Positions 6,769 through 14,421 of a stretch of DNA of 29,903 bases are shown here, piece by piece. Where the stretch lies: positions 1 through 29,903 of IMG/VR virus record IMGVR_UViG_3300010373_000110. One strand, given 5' to 3'. Position 1 is the stretch's first letter. The number at the start of each line of letters is the position of its first letter. The notes below the pieces were generated by a model. The model saw only the letters and a list, made by a program, of their open reading frames with translations. It was not told the DNA's origin and ran no database searches. Origin of the DNA: a virus. Both the position numbers and the translations under genes were made by a program.

Positions 6769-8469
6769 ATGGGTTTATACGACTTCCAAGTAGCCGCTAA
6801 ACTTCGCACATACGAAGAGTGGCACAAGCCTAACGTGTTCAACGTCATACTGAATGTTCCCACGGGTGGGGGTAAAACTGTCCTATTTTGCGATATCGTG
6901 CGCGAGTTCAACGCGCCTGCGTGCGTCATTGCGCACCGCCAAGAGCTGATCTCTCAAGCTTCACTCGCGCTTAATCGCGAAGGATTACAACATGACATTT
7001 TGGCGCCGAAAGACGTTAAACAACAGATCATCCGAGCCCATCACGACATTCATGGGACTAGCTATTATCGTGGCGGCAGCAGCGTTCGTGTTGCTGGCGT
7101 TAACAGCCTGGCACGTGATGCGGCTGTTGATCGTTGGCATTCTCAAGTTGGCATCGTGGTTCAAGATGAGGGCCATCACGTTCTGCGCCAAAATATGTGG
7201 GGCCGTGCAATGGCCCGATTTCCGAACGCTCGCGGCTTGTTTCCTACTGCTCACGCTGTGCGCGCTGACGGTCGCGGTTTGGGCCGCAGTGCTGATGGCT
7301 TGGCGGATGCTATTGTTATGGGACCTAACGCTAGGCATCTCATCCAACGTGGCTTTCTTACTGATTATCGGCTTTTTTGGCCATCTAGCGACATTGACTT
7401 TAGCAACGTCCCTGTTACTGCATCGGGCGATTACTCGCTGCCTAAGCTACGTGCGATTACGCATGGATCGAATCGTATTGTCGGAGATGTTGTTAGAAAG
7501 TACCTCGAACACGGAGAAGGTAAATTAGGTGTCACGTTTGCCGTTGATATTGAAGCAGCGGAAGAATTGGCCGCGGCGTACAACAAGGCGGGCGTGCCTG
7601 CGGAAGTCATTACGGCGGATACGCCAATTGGGATCCGCGCCCAACTCATGCGCCAATTTCGGTCCCGTGTTCTGCTTCAGCTCGTATCCGTGGATTGCTT
7701 GGGTGAGGGTGTTGACGTGCCTGCAATCGAGATCGTTAGCATGGTCCGCAAGACAGCCTCATTTCAGCTGTACGCACAACAATTTGGCCGCGCGTTACGA
7801 GTTATGGTCTCGGCTGAGCACGCATCTGCATGGAGTAGTTACACGGATGAACAGAGACTTGCTGCAATTGCTTGTTCTACGAAACCCAAAGCGATAGTCA
7901 TAGACCACGTTGGAAATGCGAGTTTTCACGGATTGCCTGATATGCCTCGCGTTTATAGTTTGGATCGCGCGGAAACTCGCGCACGCGCAAAAGCGGGTCC
8001 TGAAGCTCTAAAAGCTTGTCCAGATTGTACCCGCCCATATGAGCGATTCCTATCTAATTGCCCATACTGCGGTTTTATGCCGGAACCACGAGCACGTTCA
8101 ACTCCTGAGCAAGTTGAAGGGGATGTTATCGAGCTATCACCAGAAATACTTGCACAAATCCGCGGAGATATCGCAACAGTTGACGACCCTCCAAATTCCC
8201 ACGGGTTAGGTGTTGTGGGGCGCTCCATACGCAAAAACCATCACGAGCGCCAGGCAGCGCAGCTCACCTTACGTAAGGCGATGGCGATATGGGGCGGCTG
8301 GCGTCTCCACGTGGGGGAATCAATCCGTGACGCGAACCGTAGATTTTGGTATCAATTCGGTGTAGATGTACTCACCGCGCAAACACTAGGCGTACGCGAA
8401 GCCAACGAGTTAGAAGCTCGTATCCGCGCCGATCTAACTACACACGATGTAAGGGTGCTAGCCGCATGA
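6769..8469 (+). CDS. SF2 DNA/RNA helicase with C-terminal zinc ribbon
   Basis: This 566-aa ATP-dependent SF2 helicase of the phage DEAD/DEAH-like type probably acts in replication or recombination. Motif I is Pro31-Thr-Gly-Gly-Gly-Lys-Thr37, motif II Asp133-Glu-Gly-His136, and motif VI Gln337-Gln-Phe-Gly-Arg-Ala-Leu-Arg344. The motif III region reads Thr-Ala-His-Ala (160-163), where such phage helicases usually have Thr-Ala-Thr-Pro. A Cys-x2-Cys...Cys-x2-Cys group (417, 420, 431, 434) forms a probable zinc ribbon, followed by a helical C-terminal region. The ATG at 6769 follows AGGGA at good distance; an ATG four bases earlier opens only a shadow frame. It heads an operon whose next genes overlap as ATGA. 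Residues 75-254 are also covered by a second long frame (6992-7528), which coincides with the degenerate motif III. Confidence 0.93.
   Translation: MGLYDFQVAAKLRTYEEWHKPNVFNVILNVPTGGGKTVLFCDIVREFNAPACVIAHRQELISQASLALNREGLQHDILAPKDVKQQIIRAHHDIHGTSYYRGGSSVRVAGVNSLARDAAVDRWHSQVGIVVQDEGHHVLRQNMWGRAMARFPNARGLFPTAHAVRADGRGLGRSADGLADAIVMGPNARHLIQRGFLTDYRLFWPSSDIDFSNVPVTASGDYSLPKLRAITHGSNRIVGDVVRKYLEHGEGKLGVTFAVDIEAAEELAAAYNKAGVPAEVITADTPIGIRAQLMRQFRSRVLLQLVSVDCLGEGVDVPAIEIVSMVRKTASFQLYAQQFGRALRVMVSAEHASAWSSYTDEQRLAAIACSTKPKAIVIDHVGNASFHGLPDMPRVYSLDRAETRARAKAGPEALKACPDCTRPYERFLSNCPYCGFMPEPRARSTPEQVEGDVIELSPEILAQIRGDIATVDDPPNSHGLGVVGRSIRKNHHERQAAQLTLRKAMAIWGGWRLHVGESIRDANRRFWYQFGVDVLTAQTLGVREANELEARIRADLTTHDVRVLAA
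6992..7528 (+). CDS. Possible overprinted membrane protein nested in helicase gene
   Basis: A 178-codon frame lies wholly inside the helicase gene in another frame of the same strand. Its ATG has AAGGA 7 bases upstream. The product has three or four strongly hydrophobic stretches: roughly residues 21-40 and 42-57, then two between about 80 and 145. Arg/Lys residues lie between them and a hydrophilic C-terminus follows, which would suit a holin-like or other inner-membrane protein. The helicase frame is certainly real here because its motifs are conserved, so this would be a genuine overprinted gene or a chance artefact. Long shadow frames are common in this window and some reading frames inside helicases are naturally hydrophobic, so confidence is low. 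The Shine-Dalgarno and membrane pattern are the only positive evidence. Confidence 0.25.
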   Translation: MTFWRRKTLNNRSSEPITTFMGLAIIVAAAAFVLLALTAWHVMRLLIVGILKLASWFKMRAITFCAKICGAVQWPDFRTLAACFLLLTLCALTVAVWAAVLMAWRMLLLWDLTLGISSNVAFLLIIGFFGHLATLTLATSLLLHRAITRCLSYVRLRMDRIVLSEMLLESTSNTEKVN

Positions 8470-8687
8470 CGACCGCAGATAAACCGTGTATGACTCTCGC
8501 AGCGTTGGCGAAAATCGCCGCACCAATCAACTCGGGTCCACGTCCGAATGCTGATGGATTAGTCAAGCTAATGGTGTTGATTGCGCAAGATGCCGCAACC
8601 ATGGCCAATACGGGTCGTACCCTGGAAATGTTAGAAACCGATGCACGCGCAGTCATGTATCACATATTAGACGGCCATAATATATGA
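8466..8687 (+). CDS. 73-aa hypothetical protein coupled to helicase
   Basis: The ATG overlaps the helicase stop as ATGA, and the stop overlaps the next ATG in the same way. The product is Ala-rich and helical, with a Gly-Pro-Arg-Pro-Asn-Ala turn near residue 24 and an amphipathic helix afterwards. It has no Cys pair, signal peptide or membrane segment. I do not recognise a family. The strict coupling suggests it is made in step with the helicase and the nuclease that follow, perhaps as an accessory subunit (inference). Confidence 0.7.
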   Translation: MTTADKPCMTLAALAKIAAPINSGPRPNADGLVKLMVLIAQDAATMANTGRTLEMLETDARAVMYHILDGHNI

Positions 8688-9169
8688 CTATCGTCGAATG
8701 GGCACAACGTTGGAAACTCCCACCCGAGGCGCTCAAGGAGCTATGCGAAACGTGTCTCCACGTAGGGCCGCACCAGAACGGCGATTCTGAGAGTATTGTG
8801 CAAGCGGAGATCCGATTAGCAGCAGCCCGCACGGCGAAGTCGCGGTTGCAAACATTCCTGTGGAGAAATAACCGCGGAGCTGGCAAGCTCGCGAACGGCA
8901 ATTTCTTGCGTTGGGGCCTGGCGAACGATTCGAAGGGGCTAGGTGACAGCGTCAAATCGGGCGATCTCATCGGTGGCGAGCAGATACAGATAACTCCTGA
9001 CATGGTCGGAAGTGTTATCATGCGGTTTCTCAGCATAGAGGTTAAGCGTCGCGACTGGAAATTCGCCGCTACGGCCGAAGAGTTAGCCCAAGTCAAATGG
9101 GCAACAATTATCAATAGCCTCGGTGGCCGGGCTATCATAACGAACACAGACGGAAGTATCCAGAAATGA
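8684..9169 (+). CDS. PD-(D/E)XK nuclease, VRR-NUC-like
   Basis: This 161-aa protein fits phage VRR-NUC-type nucleases, which cut branched or damaged DNA. The likely active site is Glu42 in a helix before the core, Asp94 in Ser-Gly-Asp-Leu-Ile-Gly, and Glu119-Val-Lys121 at the end of a hydrophobic strand. The next helix carries Ala-Gln-Val-Lys-Trp, followed by Ile-Ile-Asn-Ser-Leu-Gly-Gly-Arg-Ala, the usual family ending. The first 80 residues are an extra helical region with Trp-Arg-Asn-Asn-Arg. It is coupled by ATGA overlaps on both sides in the helicase operon, which fits a joint role in resolving replication intermediates. VRR-NUC is my best family; another small PD-(D/E)XK group is possible. 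Confidence 0.75.
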   Translation: MTIVEWAQRWKLPPEALKELCETCLHVGPHQNGDSESIVQAEIRLAAARTAKSRLQTFLWRNNRGAGKLANGNFLRWGLANDSKGLGDSVKSGDLIGGEQIQITPDMVGSVIMRFLSIEVKRRDWKFAATAEELAQVKWATIINSLGGRAIITNTDGSIQK

Positions 9170-9945
9170 CACGCAACGAAGCACTCCGCACACTCGAATT
9201 CCACGCTCGCACGTTGCAATTGGGCTGGATGCGCGAAGCGGTTGAGGCGCTCAAATACCCGGAGCGTACAGAACGCTCGAGCGCGAAAACCTACACCACA
9301 TGGAAACTCGTGCTCGAATCGCTCGAGCTTCAAGACGGAGCGTCGTTCAACGTACGAGTGAAAGACGGTCTAACGGAAACATTTTGGCACGCATTGAGTG
9401 AATTGTTCCACACGACGCGCGAGCACGAAGAGCAGGCGAAGCGAATTGAGGAACGTAACGCTACGCTGTCCTCAAAGGATGAAAGCATTCAACACGCAGC
9501 GCTCGAAATGCTCCTGGGTGCTACTGCTGAGTACCGATCGACCTTCATGGCCGGCGTGAGGTTCGCACTAGCGAGAAACGCCGTCGAGACGACAGCAGTT
9601 GATCGCCTGTTAGACGAAATCGATGAGGTGGCCAATTTCCCTCCTGATGGGGCGGAAGTTGGGCGCAAGGTCCGCCTGCACAACATTCGCGACAAGATCG
9701 CCATATTTCGCAAACGCTCCGCAGTGGAACCGGCAGCGCCTCAGTGCCAACCGACGTTAACGGTCTGTCCAACATGCGGCAATGACATGAGGAAGTGCGT
9801 CGGGTTCATGCGGCAACCGGAGAAAGCCTCCGGTGTATCCATGGAGGCCTGCGGCTGCAGTAGGCGTGCAGATGGGTTCAAGATCTGGTGTGGCAAACAC
9901 TGGGCCGAGCGGGATTCGAAGAACGGGGGAGCGGAGCATGGCTAA
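9166..9945 (+). CDS. 259-aa hypothetical protein with Cys-rich C-terminus
   Basis: The ATG overlaps the preceding nuclease stop as ATGA. Residues 1-195 are mostly helical and charged, including a likely coiled-coil around 85-110 (Arg-Glu-His-Glu-Glu-Gln repeats). The last 60 residues hold a Cys-Pro-Thr-Cys-Gly pair, then Cys-Val, Cys-Gly-Cys and Trp-Cys-Gly-Lys-His, a probable zinc-binding module. I do not recognise a family. Phage proteins that join a coiled coil to a zinc ribbon often act as scaffolds for nucleic-acid complexes, which would suit this operon, but that is inference. Its end overlaps the next gene by 8 bp. Confidence 0.7.
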   Translation: MTRNEALRTLEFHARTLQLGWMREAVEALKYPERTERSSAKTYTTWKLVLESLELQDGASFNVRVKDGLTETFWHALSELFHTTREHEEQAKRIEERNATLSSKDESIQHAALEMLLGATAEYRSTFMAGVRFALARNAVETTAVDRLLDEIDEVANFPPDGAEVGRKVRLHNIRDKIAIFRKRSAVEPAAPQCQPTLTVCPTCGNDMRKCVGFMRQPEKASGVSMEACGCSRRADGFKIWCGKHWAERDSKNGGAEHG

Positions 9946-10303
9946 GAAATCGAAAGCACGACATCCAATCCAACCGCTGGAGCGCGACGCGCAAGGCGTG
10001 ATTCGCTTCAAGCGAAATACCATTGTGGATTTCCTAGCTCGAGACCGACTCAATGATCTTGCGCGGATGGATTTCCCAAAAGAAGACTGGGAGCAACTCT
10101 ACCAGCTTATCGGCTATAGCCATTCCGGAATCCCGAACGTCAGCGAAGAAATCTGGCAGTCGGCCGACGCAATGTACAAATCTGGCATCTCGGAACTAGA
10201 GGCTCGCTGCAATCACCTCCGCGATGAGTTAGATGCGCTCAAGGCCGGAATGCGCGAGCCCATAGCGCGCCTCTACGGCAAACATCCTGATGACCTGCTG
10301 TGA
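9938..10303 (+). CDS. 121-aa hypothetical basic-to-acidic protein
   Basis: The ATG at 9938 follows a GGGGGAGCGGAG stretch, a strong ribosome site, and overlaps the previous stop by 8 bp. The N-terminus is basic (Met-Ala-Lys-Lys-Ser-Lys-Ala-Arg). The middle contains Lys-Glu-Asp-Trp-Glu-Gln-Leu-Tyr-Gln-Leu-Ile-Gly-Tyr-Ser, typical of several phage hypothetical proteins. The C-terminus forms a coiled-coil-like helix ending in Gly-Lys-His-Pro-Asp-Asp. No function can be given. It is the last gene of the helicase operon before the change in codon use at about 10305. Confidence 0.7.
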   Translation: MAKKSKARHPIQPLERDAQGVIRFKRNTIVDFLARDRLNDLARMDFPKEDWEQLYQLIGYSHSGIPNVSEEIWQSADAMYKSGISELEARCNHLRDELDALKAGMREPIARLYGKHPDDLL

Positions 10304-10310
10304 GCGAGAC

Positions 10311-10598
10311 ATGAAAGTTATCTACAAATACGCATTACCCGTGCTGGAGAAGTTCACTATCGACCTTCCGACCGAGGCCGACATCATCCGAGTCGATGAC
10401 GTGGACGGCAAGTTCTGGCTGTGGGCGATCGTGGACAACGAGGCGCCCACCGAGCAGCGGTTCATCGAGTGCTACAAGACCGGCCAGCCGATCGAGACGG
10501 ATCTCTCGGAATTGCGTTACCTCGGCTGCTGCAAGCTGTTCATCATGCAGGAGCTTTGCCTCTACATGTTTGAGAACGTGGCGAGGCGGCCGGCGTGA
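10311..10598 (+). CDS. DUF7352-type small phage protein
   Basis: The product has 95 residues and begins Met-Lys-Val-Ile-Tyr-Lys-Tyr-Ala-Leu-Pro. It has a central Val-Asp-Gly-Lys-Phe-Trp-Leu-Trp-Ala-Ile-Val-Asp segment, which is the pattern of the DUF7352 phage family (function unknown, a small beta-rich protein). I start it at 10311 because family members begin with this Lys-x-Ile-Tyr-Lys-Tyr motif; an ATG at 10290 would add seven atypical residues and overlap the previous gene. The gene uses mostly G/C-ending codons (GAG, ATC, AAG, GAC), unlike its upstream neighbours. Its stop overlaps the next gene as GTGA, so the two look like a transferred pair. Confidence 0.75.
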   Translation: MKVIYKYALPVLEKFTIDLPTEADIIRVDDVDGKFWLWAIVDNEAPTEQRFIECYKTGQPIETDLSELRYLGCCKLFIMQELCLYMFENVARRPA

Positions 10599-11236
10599 GG
10601 ACCTACGGCGCCCTGCCCGCCGAGCTCGGCCACTACGACATCGACTGCCGCGAGTTCATGTTCTATCAGTACCTACCCGTGAAGCTCGCAGGCGTCACAG
10701 AGGTCGTGATGGAGCGCCGCCTGGATTGCTTCAGGCTGATCTTGGGCGCCATATGCTGCGACTACGTTGGATTCCGCGGGCTTAACGCCTTCGTCGATTC
10801 CTACGTTTACCTGACCGCCAAGCACATGGTGACAGCCCCGGGCGCGCCGATGAACCGGCCTGGCTGGCACTCGGATGGTTTCCTGACTAGCGACATCAAC
10901 TATATCTGGTCAGACTGCTTTCCCACCGTGTTCAACTGTTCGAGCTTCTCGCTGACACTGGATGATGAAATCTCGCTCGATGAGATGAGCGCCCAGGCTG
11001 CTCCCTATGCGGACTGCTGTTATGGCGACGGCACGTTGTTGCGCCTGGATCAATTCTGCGTTCACCGAGTAGCTGACATTCCAGCGCCGCTGGTGCGCAC
11101 CTTCCTGAAGGTATCCTTCAGCCTCGATCGCTATGACCTGATCGGTAACTCGCACAACTTCGAACTCAACTATGACTGGCCGATGCGGGAGAGAAAGCTC
11201 ACCCGTAATGTGCCGCAACCCGTGGGCAAGTCATGA
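10595..11236 (+). CDS. Putative 2OG-Fe(II) dioxygenase
   Basis: This 213-aa protein has the pattern of a 2-oxoglutarate/Fe(II) oxygenase: His92-x-Asp94 (Trp-His-Ser-Asp-Gly), a distal His157 (Cys-Val-His-Arg) after a short strand, and Arg168 in Leu-Val-Arg-Thr-Phe-Leu-Lys-Val-Ser-Phe. These would be the iron triad and the 2OG-binding Arg. A closing Gly-Asn-Ser-His-Asn motif follows. In phages such enzymes can hydroxylate bases, proteins or small molecules; the substrate here cannot be told. The GTG start at 10595 overlaps the stop of the DUF7352 gene. Codon use is strongly G/C-ending as in that gene, which differs from the flanking genes and suggests the pair arrived together. Neighbouring replication genes make DNA modification worth testing. 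Confidence 0.6.
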   Translation: MRTYGALPAELGHYDIDCREFMFYQYLPVKLAGVTEVVMERRLDCFRLILGAICCDYVGFRGLNAFVDSYVYLTAKHMVTAPGAPMNRPGWHSDGFLTSDINYIWSDCFPTVFNCSSFSLTLDDEISLDEMSAQAAPYADCCYGDGTLLRLDQFCVHRVADIPAPLVRTFLKVSFSLDRYDLIGNSHNFELNYDWPMRERKLTRNVPQPVGKS

Positions 11237-11571
11237 CGCATACATGTCACTGGCTTGGATGCGGCAAAGCCGTTCCACCCGCAATGTGGGGTTGCAAGGC
11301 GCATTGGTTCGCGCTGCCGAAACATCTCCGCGATCGCATCTGGGCAACGTATCGACGTGGGCAGGAGATTACTAAGACACCGAGCCGCGAGTATCTCGAT
11401 GCCGCACAAGCGGTTCGGCAGTGGATCCGCGATCGACAACAGGTGCAGCACACCCGTGATCTTCAAGCTAGCGAGGCTGTATCACTCGACAAGACTCTGG
11501 CTCGATCGCCGCGACGAGTTAGTGAGCCCCCTCCTGAGCCAACCTCACCCATAGATTTTGAGCGTACTTGA
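11233..11571 (+). CDS. Small zinc-binding phage protein
   Basis: This 112-aa protein starts with Cys-His-Trp-Leu-Gly-Cys-Gly and Met-Trp-Gly-Cys-Lys-Ala-His-Trp-Phe, a compact set of Cys and His residues that should bind one zinc ion. It is followed by Leu-Pro-Lys-His-Leu-Arg-Asp and a Tyr-Leu-Asp-Ala-Ala-Gln-Ala-Val-Arg-Gln-Trp-Ile helix. This layout is very common among phage hypothetical proteins; their role is unknown. The final 40 residues are low-complexity and Pro/Ser/Glu-rich. The ATG overlaps the oxygenase stop as ATGA. Codon use returns toward that of the phage backbone. Its stop codon lies inside the operator of the TetR-type gene. Confidence 0.75.
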   Translation: MTHTCHWLGCGKAVPPAMWGCKAHWFALPKHLRDRIWATYRRGQEITKTPSREYLDAAQAVRQWIRDRQQVQHTRDLQASEAVSLDKTLARSPRRVSEPPPEPTSPIDFERT

Positions 11572-11596
11572 CGCTCCCGTCATTTAACCGTAATCT
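11568..11596 (+). promoter_or_regulatory. Autoregulated promoter of TetR-type gene with operator
   Basis: TTGACG (11568-11573) is 17 bp from TAATCT (11591-11596). TGAC-GCTCCC-GTCA (11569-11582) overlaps the -35 box and matches the dyad at the other four sites. The predicted start, about 11603, is only a few bases before the ATG at 11607, so the mRNA would be almost leaderless. The -10 match is only fair. Confidence 0.55.
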
Positions 11597-11606
11597 CCGG
11601 AACATC

Positions 11607-11900
11607 ATGCTCAAAGAAACAATACTTGGGGCCGCGGTAAATCTTGCACGCGAGTCAAGTTACCGCGATATCTCCCGGCGAGATGTAGCGCTCGCCGCGG
11701 AGTGTGCCAGTGGCACGGTGAACTATCATTTCGAGTCCATGGACCTATTACGCACTGCTGTCGTAGAGTATGCAGTCCAGCACGAGATTGTGGAAATCGT
11801 CGCGGACGCACTCGCTAATAAACACCCAACAGCGATTGCCGCCCCCGAAGCGTTACGTAGACGCGCAGCCCGTCAGTTGAGTGGCGTAGACCGTCTCTAA
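11607..11900 (+). CDS. Short TetR-type transcriptional regulator
   Basis: The 97-aa product is almost only a TetR-family DNA-binding domain. Helix 1 begins Ile-Leu-Gly-Ala-Ala, the helix-turn-helix spans about residues 24-42, and it ends with Tyr40-His-Phe42, the family signature. Leu-Leu-Arg-Thr-Ala-Val then leads into helix 4. Normal TetR proteins have about 200 residues with a C-terminal ligand and dimer domain; here only about 50 residues remain after the HTH. It may dimerise differently or respond to no ligand. I start it at the ATG at 11607; an upstream TTG at 11568 would add 13 non-family residues inside the promoter. A TGAC-N6-GTCA site lies 25 bp upstream, and four more lie at other promoters of the window. 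This makes it the leading candidate for the phage's repressor and suggests autoregulation (inference). Confidence 0.8.
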   Translation: MLKETILGAAVNLARESSYRDISRRDVALAAECASGTVNYHFESMDLLRTAVVEYAVQHEIVEIVADALANKHPTAIAAPEALRRRAARQLSGVDRL

Positions 11901-11907
11901 TCGTTCG

Positions 11908-11929
11908 GGTCCGCTCGCACGCACGGACC
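11908..11929. repeat. Small inverted repeat between regulator and primase
   Basis: GGTCCG (11908-11913) and CGGACC (11924-11929) form a 6-bp stem with a 10-base loop just after the TetR-type stop. There is no T-run, so it is at most a weak hairpin in the message before the primase gene. Confidence 0.35.
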
Positions 11930-11952
11930 GCTACAGCTTCGCGTAGATCACA

Positions 11953-14421
11953 ATGCAGGATACCAGACTACTGGCCGCGCTCTCTACCTATCGCGGTTTC
12001 ATTGTTTGGCGATTTGTCCAAAAACCTGACACGCCTAAGCCTGCCAAAGTCCCTATCTGGCCGCACACTGGTCAGCTCTGCAATTGGATGGATCCGGCCG
12101 CGTGGATGTTACCCAACGATGCGCTAGCCTGGGCTCGCCATCTCGGCCCGGAATTCGGCGTAGGGCTCGTGCTCACCCCTGACTGCGGGCTCATCGCCAT
12201 AGACCTTGACAGTGCGCGTGACCCCTCGGGCGGATGGTATCCCCACGTGGCGGCATTCGAGTCGCAGTTCCGTGGGGCTTACCTCGAGACATCCATTAGC
12301 GGCCAAGGTAGGCATATCATCGCCCGCGTAACGTCAGCGCTCCTGCCGCAGCATGGCACGCGCAATGCTGACTTCCGCGCTGAGGCGTACTCTCGTGACC
12401 GGTTCATCGCGCTCACGGGTGCGGATGCCTCGGGCTCGCTTGAGGTGGACCATACGGCGACCGCTCAGCGGTTCCTAGCGATGTATTTTCCGCCCTCGGA
12501 CTCGAGCCATGATGGCGAGTGGCGGGAGGGGCCTGTAGATGCCTGGCACGGCCCTGGCGACGATGAGGCGCTAATCCGACTCGCACGTCGGTCTGCGAGC
12601 CCGCGGGCGATTTGGGGCGGCCGGGCGGCGTTTGCCGACCTATGGGACCGCAACGACGATATCCTGAGTCGCGTATTCCCCCCGCAGACACCTGGCCAGC
12701 CGTACGACGGGTCGGCTGCGGACCAGGCTCTAGCCAATCATCTAGCGTTCTGGACTGGCAATGACTGCCCCCGGATGGAGCGGCTCATCAAAGCATCGGG
12801 ACTGCAGCGCCCGAAGCACGATCGGCCGGACTATATGCGCCGCACGATTCTCGCAGCTTGCGCGAGTCAGCGAGAATGGTACAGTGGTGGCGCGGCGAAG
12901 GTAGGGTGTGAACCTGGCATGAGCCAGGCGGGCGGTACTGACTCACAAGAACCCCAACGCGTAGTGGCGGAGCGAAACGAGTCGGCCCCTACCTTAGCCG
13001 CAAGCATCGAATTGGTTGGAGCACCGCAGCCTTCACAAAATAGGCCGGTGCCAGTCGTAGCTGGAGCGGTGCTCCAACCTGGCGAACTTCCCGAGCCTGG
13101 TACCTATCTCAACATTCTTCTGGCAAAACAACATTTCGCAAGCTGCGTGTATGTGCAGGATGTGGATCGCATACAGGATGAGCGCGGCTATCTCTTGAGC
13201 AAGGAGCAATTCGACAACACACGCAAGAGCTGCATATGGCCTATGGAGCCTGATGGCTCGAAACCCTCCGCCTCCGCGTGGGAATCGTTCGTGGGTAACA
13301 AAATCCATCGGTTCCCTTCTGTGCGAGCCCAATATTTCGGGCCATGCGATCCGCGCGGGCACATACGTATCAACGAGGATGGCTCGCAGGAAATCAACTC
13401 GTACATCCCGCTTAACATCCGTAAGGTAGATGGCGATCCCACGCCATTCATACAGCACGTGCAACGATTGCTACCGTACGATTGGGAGCTGATGATTCAT
13501 ACACTCGCCGCACGCGTGCAATTCCAAGGCACCAAATTCATGTGGGCGCCGTTCCTGCAAGGTACGAAAGGCAATGGTAAAACGCTCCTCGCTAAAATTA
13601 TCGAATATGCGGTAGGTAAACGATACGTGCACTGGCCCAAGGCGGACCAGCTCGATGAGAAATACAACTCGATGTTCGTCAACATCGTTCTAGCCATCAT
13701 CGATGAGATGGAAAAATTTCCGCTCGAGATCGAGCCCGTGCTAAACGCTATAGTCACCGCTACACGCATGGAGATTCGTGCGATGCGCACTGATAAAGTC
13801 ATGCGTGATGTATGTTTCAATACTATCTTCATAGGCAACGAGCAAACCTCACTGCGATGCGATCCGGACCAACGTCGCTATGCGCCGTTTTTCTGCGCTC
13901 AGCAACACAAAGCTGACTTGAAACGTGATGGTCTAACGCCTGAGTACTTCCGTTGGTTCCGCAATTGGTTGGAGAAAGAAGATGGCTTTGCAATATGCGC
14001 CAATTATCTGTCCTGCTTGCCGCTACCAGATTCCGCGAAACCTGATTTCTGTATACGTGCACCGGATACTACATCTACACTCGCCGCATATGGGGCGAGC
14101 CGAACCGCTGCAGAGCAAGAGATTGTCCACGCTATAGAGCAACACCGCGAAGGGTTCCGTAACGGTTGGATCTCCTCTCACGCGGTTGATATGGAATTCG
14201 CTCGCTCAGGCCGCTCGCGCTCTATGTCGTTGAACGCACGGCGTGGAGTTATAGAGGGGTTGGGCTACCGCACGCACCCGTCGTTACAGGATGGGCTGTG
14301 CACAGTGGCGATGCCCGATGGCAACAAACCACGCTTATATATTCACGAGTCACACCCATGGTGTGTACCAGGACTCAGTGTTGAGCAAGTTAGAATGGGT
14401 TACTTAGAGGCGCAGAAATGA
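11953..14421 (+). CDS. Primase-helicase: prim-pol-like domain plus SF3 helicase
   Basis: This 822-aa replication protein primes DNA synthesis and unwinds the fork. The N-terminal 180 residues look like a bifunctional primase-polymerase domain: a Gly-Leu-Val-Leu-Thr strand, Ile-Asp-Leu-Asp at about 82-85 as metal ligands, and Gly-Gln-Gly-Arg-His-Ile-Ile near 116-122. A linker follows, including a low-complexity part around 310-380. The C-terminal domain is an SF3-type (DUF5906/D5-like) ATPase with Walker A Gly-Thr-Lys-Gly-Asn-Gly-Lys-Thr at about 537-544 and Walker B Ile-Ile-Asp-Glu-Met near 582-586. Ile-Gly-Asn-Glu-Gln (about 630) and Arg-Arg-Tyr probably form the sensor and Arg finger. The ATG at 11953 has only a weak ribosome site. 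Together with the polymerase and the SF2 helicase it makes a self-sufficient replisome core. Confidence 0.9.
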   Translation: MQDTRLLAALSTYRGFIVWRFVQKPDTPKPAKVPIWPHTGQLCNWMDPAAWMLPNDALAWARHLGPEFGVGLVLTPDCGLIAIDLDSARDPSGGWYPHVAAFESQFRGAYLETSISGQGRHIIARVTSALLPQHGTRNADFRAEAYSRDRFIALTGADASGSLEVDHTATAQRFLAMYFPPSDSSHDGEWREGPVDAWHGPGDDEALIRLARRSASPRAIWGGRAAFADLWDRNDDILSRVFPPQTPGQPYDGSAADQALANHLAFWTGNDCPRMERLIKASGLQRPKHDRPDYMRRTILAACASQREWYSGGAAKVGCEPGMSQAGGTDSQEPQRVVAERNESAPTLAASIELVGAPQPSQNRPVPVVAGAVLQPGELPEPGTYLNILLAKQHFASCVYVQDVDRIQDERGYLLSKEQFDNTRKSCIWPMEPDGSKPSASAWESFVGNKIHRFPSVRAQYFGPCDPRGHIRINEDGSQEINSYIPLNIRKVDGDPTPFIQHVQRLLPYDWELMIHTLAARVQFQGTKFMWAPFLQGTKGNGKTLLAKIIEYAVGKRYVHWPKADQLDEKYNSMFVNIVLAIIDEMEKFPLEIEPVLNAIVTATRMEIRAMRTDKVMRDVCFNTIFIGNEQTSLRCDPDQRRYAPFFCAQQHKADLKRDGLTPEYFRWFRNWLEKEDGFAICANYLSCLPLPDSAKPDFCIRAPDTTSTLAAYGASRTAAEQEIVHAIEQHREGFRNGWISSHAVDMEFARSGRSRSMSLNARRGVIEGLGYRTHPSLQDGLCTVAMPDGNKPRLYIHESHPWCVPGLSVEQVRMGYLEAQK

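Noticed and set aside
8653-9333. 226-codon antisense frame across the VRR-NUC-like gene
   Set aside because: It crosses two well-supported coupled genes and shows no domain or ribosome site.
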